This document shows positions 52,827-60,492 of a DNA stretch of 64,000 nucleotides, in pieces; position 1 is the stretch's first letter, and each line of letters starts with the position of its first letter. Origin of the DNA: Serripes groenlandicus. Lineage: Eukaryota; Mollusca; Bivalvia; Cardiida; Cardiidae. The translations under genes were made by a program, and so were the position numbers. The stretch spans positions 3,314,050 to 3,378,049 of the forward strand of contig JASEVX010000005.1 in assembly GCA_031761405.1 (NCBI GenBank), in the 5' to 3' direction. The notes beneath the pieces are model-generated. The model was given only the letters and a program-made list of their open reading frames with translations, had not been told where the DNA came from and made no database searches.

Positions 52827-53158
52827 TAACCCTTTCCCTCATATAGACGCTTTCTGCCTCTGCAGCAGACTTGCAATTTCTCCTTTTGCCACAATGTTTT
52901 CCACTTTTATTCATAGGTTATCCATTCAATTATAGAGATTTTCTATTTTTTGACAAAATTTGTTCGAAGTCGTCTGCTGCAGAATTTTCGTATGAGGGAA
53001 AGGGTTAATTGAATGGATGACCAATGACAAAAAGTGGAAAACATTGTGTCAAAGGGAGAAATTGCACGTTTTGTGCAATTTCTTCTTTTGTCACAATGTT
53101 TTCAATAGCCCTCTGCTGTAGAGGCGTCAGAAAGCGTCTATATGAGGGAAAGGGTTTA
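52827..53158. mobile_element. Nested palindromic MITE cluster
   Basis: The two ends are near-perfect inverted copies of about 30 bases: 'aaccctttccctcatatag' at the left and its complement 'tatgagggaaagggttta' at the right. A further right end ('tatgagggaaagggttaa') lies internally near 53,007. An inverted repeat of about 59 bases pairs 52,872-52,930 ('gcaatttctccttttgccac...') with 53,007-53,068. Together these form a long hairpin, as expected when one copy of a non-autonomous element lies in inverted orientation next to another. Relatives occur at 57,547 and 58,811, and parts match the satellite monomers. It has no coding capacity. Confidence 0.75.
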
Positions 53159-53183
53159 CATTAAATTACTTTTATTGTTTAGG

Positions 53184-53591
53184 TTGCTGAAGAATATCGA
53201 AGCTGATGCAATAGGAAAAATTTCTTTAGATGACCTTTTTCAGGAATATTGAGGAGATTTTGGATCTACATGTACCTTTGACAATAACTTGTCAAAAACA
53301 ATGAAGAAGCTTTTTCCAAATATGACAATCAAAACAGTAACAAATAGCAAAAAGAAAACATTCTACCTGGGAATATACTGGAGACTAACACCAAGTAAAG
53401 AAATTGACCTTAATGACATCATAGAAATTCTCCCTAAAACGACAATGTTATTGAAACAAACGGAATACATGTTTTCATTTGCAATGCATGGTTCAATTGC
53501 TATTAATGGAAATATTGTTATGAAAGAGGTAGTAATTAAACAACGTACCGATTGGACCGTAACGGATATCAAAAGGCTGTATTACCCGTAA
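53184..53591 (+). pseudogene. Coding-like remnant of unknown family, possible exon
   Basis: A T-rich tract ending in AG (53,181-53,182) precedes a frame that runs from 53,184 to 53,591. One TGA interrupts it (53,250-53,252, after LFQEY), and it then reads on through MKKLFPNMTIKTVTNSKKKT and FYLGIYWRL to a TAA. The look is that of a real exon that lost function by one nonsense change. I do not recognise the domain. Its position 5' of the P-element-type remnant in the same orientation suggests, but does not show, that both belonged to one transposon. Confidence 0.35.
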
Positions 53592-53762
53592 TTCCTTGTA
53601 TAAAGGGTTGAAAACAACTCTATGAGTGGGATTTGATGGATTAGACTTACGTTTTAAAAAATCCTGGATAGCTAGTTTTTGAAGGCGTAAATATAACGAT
53701 GGGCTCGAGTTTGAAAATATTGAACAAGGAACACAAAATACAGTCATATTACATGGAAAACA

Positions 53763-54232
53763 GTGTCGCTAGTTCAAAGGCAGATAAAACTGAAAGTTCT
53801 ATTTTGGACCTGTGATGGTGCGTCACCAAACAGAATTTTCTTTTCCCTGCATTATGCTGGAAACGATGTTGTATACAAGACAACCAACTTATATGACAGG
53901 AGTAGAAACATTTATTTCATATCCGATGTCCCCTCATCTTCTTAAAACACTGAGAAACAATTTTAGCAATTCTTATTCGCATAACACATCAAGAAGATTG
54001 TGGATAAATGGTGAAAGCGTTGCCATTGGATTAGAGGAATGTTATGGCCGAGATGTTGAAGAAACAGTCAAGTTCATACGGCATGTCAACATTTATTTTT
54101 GACTGTTTAAATGTGCGTAGTCTAACTGAGAGCAGAAATAAAAGAAATGAAAATTACAGGAGCGAAGATGATGAACTTATTAACTATTTAGAGTGGGGTT
54201 TTCTTGACTATTTTGACTCCTGGGAAACTAGT
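53763..54232 (+). pseudogene. P-element / THAP9-type transposase remnant
   Basis: Three frames join into a pattern known from the transposase core of P-element and THAP9 proteins: TCDGASPNRIFF (near 53,810), YFISDVP then HLLKTLRN (frame shifts by one base in the CCCC run at 53,930-53,933), SRRLWINGESV, ETVKFIRHVN, then FDCLNVRSLTESRNKR (frame shifts by one in the T5 run at 54,096-54,100) and EWGFLDYFDSWE. The N-terminal THAP zinc finger and the C-terminal end are missing. On the right it is cut at about 54,232 by an interspersed repeat. Both frameshifts are single-base gains in homopolymers, so either old decay or uncorrected sequencing error could explain them. Confidence 0.72.
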
Positions 54233-54890
54233 GGTCAATCTTCTTGTCCAAAAGTACTGGCCCAATTTGAAAATGATTTTGCACAAATGTTCTTATGGGC
54301 ACCCTTTACCAAGATTGTTCAAATATTTCCGATCCGTTGAAAAACATGGCTGCCAGGGGGTGGAGCCTGTTTTCCTTATATGTGCATTGTTAAAACTTTA
54401 AAAATCTTCTTGTCCAAAAGTACTGGCCCGATTTGAAAATTATTTTCCACAAATGTTCCTTGGGGCACCCTTTATCAAGATTGTTCAAATATTTCCGATC
54501 CGTTGAAAAAACATGGCTGCCAGGGGGCTAAGCTTGTTTTCCTTATATGTGCATTGTTAAAACTTAAAAAACCTTCTCGTCCAAAAGTATTAGCCCGATT
54601 TGAAAATTATTTTTCACAAATGTTCCTTGGGGCAGCCTCTACCAAGATTGTTCAAATATGTCCGATCTGTTGAAAAACATGGCCGCCAGGGTTGCTGCGG
54701 CGTCAGAAAGGGGGCAAAATGTCCAAACTTTAAAAATCTTCTCCTTTGAATCTGCATGTCAGATTCCAATATAGTTTGGTAGAAATGTTCCTTAGGTGAG
54801 CCTCTACAAAGATTGTTCAAGGCATACTGTTTGGTTGAAAAACATGGCAGTCAGGAGGCATCAGAAAAGGGGCAAAATTACAAAATTTGG
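54233..54890 (+). repeat. ~166-bp tandem repeat block of an interspersed element
   Basis: 'tgtccaaaagtactggccc-atttgaaaat' occurs at 54,245 and 54,411 and, slightly changed, at 54,578; a more diverged fourth copy follows from about 54,740. Each unit continues with 'caaatgttc-t-ggg-acc', 'gattgttcaaatatttccg', 'ttgaaaaacatggc-gccagg' and 'ttccttatatgtgcattgtt'. The block truncates the P-element-type remnant on its left. Non-coding. Confidence 0.85.
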
Positions 54891-54894
54891 AAAT

Positions 54895-55544
54895 TCCATT
54901 TTTAGCTCTACTGGCCGAAGGCCAGAAGGGCTTATGTCGTGGCGATTTGTCCGTCGTCCGTGTGTGAGTGCGTCCGTAAACAATTTCTTGTTAACACGAT
55001 ACAGTCTTCACTTTTGATTGTATCTCAACCAAACTTATACAGTAGTTAGATATCCATGAGAGCTCAGTTCCTTTCGAAAACCAGCCAGATCTGCACATGC
55101 ATGACTGGATTATGGTTCTTGAAATGGTCAAAATTGCTATAAAAGGGCTTGTTAACAAGATACAGTCTTCACTTTTGATTGTATCTCAACCAAACTTATA
55201 CACTAGTTAGATATCTATGAGAGCTCGGTTCCTTTCGTAAATTATTCAAATTGCTATAATTGAGCATGTGAACACAATAGAGGCTCTATTTACTATCTGA
55301 TCTTCACCAAACTTAGATAGTAGTTAAATATTGATGAGAGCTTGGTTCCTTTTGAAAACCAGCCAGATCCGCCAAGACTGGATTATAGCCCATGAAATTG
55401 TAAAAATTGCTATAATACAGCTTGTGAACACAAAAGAGCCTCCATTTACTATCCGATCTTCACTATACATACATGCTCTGGATTGAAAATGACCAAAGAA
55501 CCATACCAGTAGAGCATAGGCCCTCATGGGCCTCTTGTTTTAAG
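54895..55544 (+). repeat. Interspersed repeat with ~160-bp internal repeats
   Basis: Opens with 'tttttagctctactggccg', shared in inverse orientation with 48,818-48,897. Inside, 'cttgttaacacgatacagtc' (54,987) recurs as 'cttgttaacaagatacagtc' (55,148), and as weaker copies near 55,264 and 55,422. Each is followed by 'aaacttatacagtagttagatat-atgagagct-ggttcctttcg'. It closes with 'gccctcatgggcctcttgttttaag', the inverted form of the end seen at 46,977. Confidence 0.75.
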
Positions 55545-56014
55545 TTCTTGTCTGATATTAAGGAAATTGAATAGAAATTCTACTTCAGTGATCCTCTACT
55601 TAATTTGTTCAAGCCGTTTTGATTGGTTACAAAATCATAGCAACCTCGCGTCATCACAAAAGGGGTAAATTGAACCTTAAGCTACAAATGACAACTTCTA
55701 CCATTCCACTTGACCAATTTCAACGTTACTTCACAGGAATGTTCCTTTGATGGTCCTCTTTCAAAATTGTTCAAAGACTTGCATTCTGTGTAGAACCTTT
55801 GTTGCTGCAGCATCAGAAATTGAGAAAGCTCTTGTTAGATTTCAAGATAAAAATGGCTTTTACTGATGAATTATTTCTTTAACTGAGTGTCCACTCCTTG
55901 CAGTTTCATTTGAACTCCTGATCAAATTTTCAGATATTTGCAGTTAAATATTTGCTTCTAATTAACTATCATTCAGGTGATCGATTTAGGGCCATCTTGG
56001 CCCTCTTGTTTTAA
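55545..56014 (+). repeat. Degraded repeat ending 'gggccatcttggccctcttgtttt'
   Basis: Contains motifs of the 54,233 block in decayed form ('tcctttgatggtcctctttcaaaattgttcaaag', 'gatcctctacttaatttgttcaag'). It ends with the characteristic inverted terminal 'agggccatcttggccctcttgtttt' near 56,014. It is probably the right part of the element whose left part lies at 54,233-54,890, split by the 54,895-55,544 copy, though this ordering is inference. Confidence 0.55.
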
Positions 56015-57093
56015 TAGTGGACAATAAAAGTTATGCTTGTACGGATACATGTACGACTACAACTATTGAGTGCGGCAGCTTTTATTCATGGTAAATCAGT
56101 AAAAGACTGAAAGTAAACAAAGAAATATAATTACAAATAGTTCCCTAATTGTATAATCAGTCCAAAATAGCGTTCAAACAAGAAATGCACAGACTACACG
56201 AAAACCGATGACTTTTCGACTTCAACGCTAAAATCTCAATAGAAAATTGCTCTATAAATATAAACAAAAGACATATGGATAAAGTAATTGGTGGAGAATC
56301 GTTATCTCATGAAACTTACTCTTTAGCCAACCATGCCTAGACAGAAGTCTCCAATTCGACCGAAAATAACATGCTCTTGCAGCAGAAACAAAACGTTTTT
56401 TGTATGATATTGTGCTCTATACAACTGTGACAATATAGATTCGTACTCAAAAAATAGAATCAACCGGTTCGTACTCATTAAACGACACGGTAAATCCTCT
56501 GCAACAAACTGTTACAGAACAAAAGTATCAAAACATTAAACAACAATTGAAACAAACCCAAATTAAACAAGGTTCAACTAAAAATAGGGTTCCTTCACGT
56601 CAGGAAGTCCTTGTCCTTGTTTAGGAAGCCTAGTTTGTGTCTTGTCACTGCTAAACATATACTGTGAAATCAATAATTCTCGGGCTTTAGAGGGTCTAAA
56701 TGGTGCGCGAAATTAAGACCACGTGAATATGTTAATTTAACTATGTACTATTAAGTCGCAATGAAAATTGAGCAAATTTGAGTCTTTGCGAAAATGCAAT
56801 TTCCGGCTTTTTCGCGAAAATTGAACTGCCCAAAAATGAATGATTCCACAGTATATTAAAGAACTCAAACTTTACCTTTCTACAAAACTTACTACTGCCG
56901 GCAGCATTGAAGACCCATGAAATACAAGTATAAACTCGCCTGACTGATATCTGTCGAAAGATAATTTTACATATTGGACGACCTGTAATGTTATGTTTTC
57001 ACCAATCTGGCTTTAACAACCTCATATGTAAATAATATTGTGCAGTAATATTTTATTTTGTAAATGTTAACTACATTAATTAGGAAAACTAAC
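56015..57093. other. AT-rich stretch, no gene recognised
   Basis: About 1.1 kb with no open frame of note, no RNA gene and no repeat family I recognise. It could be an intron of the possible minus-strand exon at 57,094-57,192. Confidence 0.4.
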
Positions 57094-57192
57094 CTTGTGT
57101 TTGGAGACATGTCAGTAACAGTTTTTGTTTGATCATCACTGCTCAAACCATAGTCTGTCACCGCACCACAGTGGACCTCATTGACGTTGCTG
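57094..57192 (-). CDS. Possible internal exon, unknown gene
   Basis: On the minus strand a pyrimidine-containing acceptor (tttgttttccAG) borders the right side at 57,193-57,194. A donor (ACACAAG|GTTAGT) lies at 57,092-57,093. The 99 bases between are open, with the same phase at both ends, and read NVNEVHCGAVTDYGLSSDD followed by QTKTVTDMSPNT. The exact fit of splice sites and frame is suggestive, but the peptide matches no family I know and one exon alone cannot be proven. It may belong with the candidate exon at 58,452-58,670. Confidence 0.28.
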
Positions 57193-57546
57193 CTGGAAAA
57201 CAAACATACAATTCATGTCCCTATTCAAAACATAGATCATGCCCGCCTCAGAAACAAGAAACAAGAAACCTGCTCGAAATTACAGCATTGTTTAAGTTTA
57301 CTACATTTGTATGCAGACTTTCGAGTATGTACATACACAACATGTAAGCGCACAAGAGCTTACACAGTTCCAGCATTTTTTGTAAATAATTACATTCACA
57401 CTTGATGTTCTGTTCAGTTAAATTCTGTTCTTTTTGCATGACCTCTGTAGAGAAAATGACATCATTGTTTATTTCAATAGCGCGACGTCACAAATATCAG
57501 CTATTCATTTAAACAAACGTATGTTGTCGGTAACATTTATTCATAT

Positions 57547-57640
57547 TAACGCTTTCCCTATAGAAGCTTTCTGACGCCTCTGAAGCAGACGGCTTTTTGA
57601 AAACATAGTGACAAAAGAAGTAATTTCAGCAATTTCCACT
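57547..57640 (+). mobile_element. MITE fragment related to the 52,827 cluster
   Basis: 'cgctttccctatagaagctttctgacgcctctgaagcagac' followed by 'gaaaacatagtgacaaaagaag' matches the left end and inner part of the palindromic element at 52,827-53,158 with substitutions. The right half is missing or too diverged to recognise. Confidence 0.6.
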
Positions 57641-57942
57641 TCTCTCTCTGTTTTCTTTTTCATTTCTTGTTTTAGGCGAAGGCTTTTGTTGTGCTGTTAT
57701 CCCCATTAACTTTTTACTCATTCTCCAGGCTTTTACCTAGGAGTTAACTAAAGCTCAATCAAAACCAATACATACTCTAGATATAAAAGTGTGACAAAAC
57801 TAGAATGGAGTGCTCTGCGGAGCACGTGTGTCACCTGCACCAGTCCTGCTCATTGAAAGTGTGACAAAAAATGTGACAAAAAGTGTGACGGACAGACAGA
57901 CGCCGGACAAAAAAAAAGTAATCCTTAGGTGCCTACCATGCT

Positions 57943-58227
57943 GCCGAGCCCCGATAGCGACGCAGGCTGTCAATCCAGGGGTTGTGAGTTCGAATCCCGC
58001 CTCGGCCAACTTTCTTTCCGAGGATTGACAAAAGTTAATGCGACATGCGTCATTCGTCTTCCACCAATAAGCTAAGTCTATGTGGAAAAGCAGCCAGTTG
58101 CTTGGGAAGATTGTTGTGTGGAGTACTGGTGTGAGAAAACCAGGAAATGCATGAGTAGGTGAACTGACCGCCGTGATATAACTGAGAAATTGTTAAAAAC
58201 GGCGTTAAACCCCAATCAATCAATAAA
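57943..58227 (+). mobile_element. tRNA-derived SINE, copy 1
   Basis: Begins 'gccgagccccgatagcg' and has a B-box-like 'gagttcgaatccc' near 57,988. It then shares its whole body with the SINE at 60,223-60,480 ('gagaaaaccaggaaa', 'taggtgaactg-c-gccgtgatat', 'ggcgttaaaccccaatcaatcaat'). About 11 bases of the A box ('ctcagtcggaa') are lost here. It is flanked by near-identical 10-base direct repeats, 'ctaccatgct' (57,933-57,942) and 'ctatcatgct' (58,230-58,239), consistent with a target-site duplication. It inserted into a ~40-base repeated host sequence ('ctaccatgctacacagggtg') that continues at 58,230-58,305. Non-coding. Confidence 0.85.
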
Positions 58228-58230
58228 TCC

Positions 58231-58305
58231 TATCATGCTACACAGGGTGACACAAAAAAGTCACTTAGTGTCTACCATGCTACACAGGGTGACACAAAAA
58301 GTTTC
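58231..58305. repeat. Short direct repeat 'catgctacacagggtgacac'
   Basis: Two copies of 'catgctacacagggtgacacaaaaa' lie about 40 bases apart (near 58,234 and 58,274). The left flank of the SINE ('ctaccatgct') is the start of a third. The SINE therefore split a small tandem repeat. Confidence 0.7.
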
Positions 58306-58451
58306 TTAGAAGTGTAAATACACAAGCTGACCTTGTGATTTAGTTCTTTTTACCGGACTGACCTGATAAATGATTATACATTTTTTATAAAGGCCAATGA
58401 TAGGATGATAACAGACATGAAATTTGACAGATTTTGAAAGCCTTCCCATAC

Positions 58452-58670
58452 CCTTTTCCTTGTTGTTTCCCTGTATTTGGCTCTCTTCTCTTCGTCCAAC
58501 CCAGACATGTAACATTTTACTCTCAAGTTTTCATACTGGCGATGTTCCGAATACTTTTCCGAGTCTTCTTTTCTTCTCCTCCTGTAATCTCTTGAATTTT
58601 CTGCAGATGTTTTCTTCGTTACTTTCTTTTCAGTGACATCTTGCAGCCGCTTTCTCAGCAAATATTCCAT
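58452..58670 (-). CDS. Possible first exon: Lys/Arg/Glu-rich protein
   Basis: Starts at an ATG (58,670-58,668) and gives exactly 73 codons to a splice donor GG|GTATGG (58,451-58,450), ending ...RKR. The peptide is rich in Lys, Arg and Glu: MEYLLRKRLQDVTEKK, then SAENSRDYRRRRKEDSEKY, then SGLDEEKRAKYRETTRKR. This charged helical style is common at the N-termini of multi-copy, transposon-linked proteins in molluscs and cnidarians, but I cannot name a family. An alternative start ten codons upstream (58,700) is possible. No second exon is certain; 57,094-57,192 is a candidate. Confidence 0.35.
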
Positions 58671-58810
58671 GATGAATAATCTGCACAAGAACAAGGACAC
58701 TTATTGCTGCTGTTTACTATATGTTGTATATATAACACTAATTACCATCACATAACTTTTTACTTTACTATTGTTGGACCCATTACTGGGCCAATAGAGA
58801 TTGATAATAA

Positions 58811-59008
58811 TTTGACGCATCTGCAGCAGACAACTTCTAAACAAATTGTGACAAAAGGATTTTTTTTTTTAAACAAGTAATTTCTCCATTTGTCACAAGA
58901 CTAACTCTATACATTAATTACACTTCTATTTGAAGGGACTGATCATGTTTCTAAGTAGATGTTTTCAAAGTCATCTGCTGCTAAATTGTTTTATGTGGGA
59001 AAGGGTTA
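58811..59008 (+). mobile_element. MITE related to the 52,827 cluster and to the satellite
   Basis: Left part 'gacgcatctgcagcagac' with 'aaattgtgacaaaagg', then inverted 'taatttctccatttgtcacaa', and right part 'tcatctgctgctaaattg' ending 'tatgtgggaaagggttaa'. The order and inverted symmetry match the cluster at 52,827-53,158. The end 'tgtgggaaagggttaa' is identical to the sequence at 47-62 of the satellite unit except for its last bases. Confidence 0.7.
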
Positions 59009-59355
59009 AAACCCTTACAGTGCTATATTGTTTTTATGCCCCCGGAATCATAGATACGGTGGGCATATAGTTTTTGGCCTGTCTGCACAAAAAACCCTTT
59101 AACCTTGACCACCACTTTTGAACCATAACAGGTACGGCTACCATATTTCACATGTGTATTCCTTGTGACATGACCTTTCTGTCAGTACCAACATTTTTGA
59201 CCTTGCGACCTTGACCTAGATGTTGCCATTCTCGAAAAAACTTTAACCTTGGCCATTACTTTTGAACCATAACAGGTACGGCTACCATATTTCACATGTG
59301 TATTCCTTGTGACATGACCTTTCTGTCAGTACCAACATATTTGACCTTGCGACCT

Positions 59356-59368
59356 TGACCTTTGACCT
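59356..59368 (-). promoter_or_regulatory. DR1-type nuclear receptor motif
   Basis: TGACCTTTGACCT, on the minus strand AGGTCAAAGGTCA, is the textbook DR1 element bound by RXR-containing dimers and HNF4-type receptors. It sits in the second unit of the 59,036-60,119 repeat. Sequence match only; binding is untested. Confidence 0.5.
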
Positions 59369-59645
59369 AGATGTTGCCATTCTCGAAAAAAACTTTAACC
59401 TTGGCCATTACTTTTGAACCATAACAGGTACGGCTACCATATTTCACCTGTGTATTTCTTGTGACATGACCTTTTTGTCAGTATCAACATTTTTTACCTT
59501 TAACCTAGATGTTGCCATTCTCGAAAAAAACTTTAACCTTGGCCATTACTTTTGAACCATAACAGGTACGGCTACCATATTTCACATGTGTATTCCTTGT
59601 GACATGACCTTTCTGTCAGTACCAACATTTTTAACCTTGCGACCT

Positions 59646-59658
59646 TGACCTTTGACCT
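59646..59658 (-). promoter_or_regulatory. DR1-type nuclear receptor motif
   Basis: Identical 13-base DR1 in the fourth unit of the repeat, preceded by 'gaccttg', which adds an overlapping TCAAGGTC half-site typical of ERR/SF-1 monomer sites. Confidence 0.5.
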
Positions 59659-59767
59659 AGATGTTGCCATTCTCAAAAAATACTTTAACCTTGACCACTA
59701 CTTTTGAACCATAACAGCTTGTGACATGACCTTTCTGTCAGCACCAACAATTTTCACCTTGCGACCT

Positions 59768-59780
59768 TGACCTTTGACCT
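59768..59780 (-). promoter_or_regulatory. DR1-type nuclear receptor motif
   Basis: Third identical DR1, in the fifth (internally deleted) unit of the repeat, again with the overlapping TCAAGGTC half-site. Confidence 0.5.
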
Positions 59781-60075
59781 AGATGTTGCCATTCTCGAAT
59801 TTTTGTTTAACCTTTACCACTTCTTTTGAACCTTAACAGGTACGGCTACCATATTTCACATGTGTATACCTTGTGACATGACCTTTCTGTCAATACCAAA
59901 ATTGTTCACCTTTTGACCTTGACCTTTAACCTAGATGTTGCCATTCTAGATTTTTTTTAACTTTGACCACTACTTTTGAACCTTAACCTTAACAGGTACG
60001 GCTACCATATTTCATATGTGTATTCCTTGTGACATGACCTTTCTGTCAGTACCAACTTTTTTGACCTGGAAACCT

Positions 60076-60088
60076 TGACCTTTGACCT
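60076..60088 (-). promoter_or_regulatory. DR1-type nuclear receptor motif
   Basis: Fourth identical DR1, in the last unit, 31 bases before the closing CGGGGGCA end. The sixth unit has a decayed version (TGACCTTTAACCT near 59,920). Confidence 0.5.
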
Positions 60089-60222
60089 AGATGTTGCCAT
60101 TCGGGGGCATCATTGTTTCACAAACAAATTCCCTATTCCATATGTATACTGAATATTTTCCTCAAGTTCTCTTGTAGAAGGGTATATTTATATAATTATA
60201 TGACATTGTTTCTATGTTAAAT

Positions 60223-60480
60223 GCCGAGCCCCGGTAGCTCAGTCGGAAGTGATGCAGGCTGTCAATCCAGGGGTTGCGAGTTCAAATCGCGGCTAGGCCA
60301 ACTCTCTTTCCGACGTTTGACAAAAGTCAATGCATCATTCGTTTTGCACCAATGGGCTGAGTCTATGTGAAAGGGCTGAGAAAACCAGGAAACACATTTA
60401 TAAGTAGGTGAACTGGCTGCCGTGATATGACTTAGAAAATATTAAAAGCCGCGATAAACCCCAATCAATCAATCAATCAA
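60223..60480 (+). mobile_element. tRNA-derived SINE, copy 2
   Basis: The head has an A box 'tagctcagtcgg' (60,235-60,246) and a B box near 60,278-60,288 ('gagttcaaatc'), the internal RNA polymerase III promoter of a tRNA-derived SINE. The body matches copy 1 and ends in 'caatcaatcaatcaatc'. A perfect 9-base target-site duplication, 'tatgttaaa', flanks it (60,213-60,221 and 60,484-60,492). The head does not fold as a full tRNA gene in my reading and is followed directly by the SINE body, so it is not called a tRNA. Confidence 0.88.
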
Positions 60481-60492
60481 TTATATGTTAAA

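Larger units (their letters stand above)
59036..60119 (+). repeat. TGCCCCCG-bounded repeat with seven ~145-bp internal units
   Basis: The element starts 'tgcccccggaatcatagatacgg' and ends 'cattcgggggca', so the ends are short inverted repeats. Inside, 'gaacc-taacaggtacggctacc' recurs with landmarks at 59,121, 59,265, 59,417, 59,555, 59,707 (truncated), 59,829 and 59,979. Each unit goes on with 'atatttcacatgtgtattcc', 'ttgtgacatgacctttctgtcagtacc' and 'gaccttgacctttgacctagatgttgccattc'. Similar repeats are common in bivalves. Four units contain a perfect direct repeat of TGACCT with one base between (see separate entries). Confidence 0.88.

Noticed and set aside
52621..52914. 97-codon minus-strand frame
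   Set aside because: Its N-terminal part lies in the MITE arm and the rest shows no recognisable domain; regarded as chance.
60223..60295. A tRNA gene
   Set aside because: The A and B boxes are present but the segment is the head of a SINE with a second copy in the window and a poor match for a complete cloverleaf.
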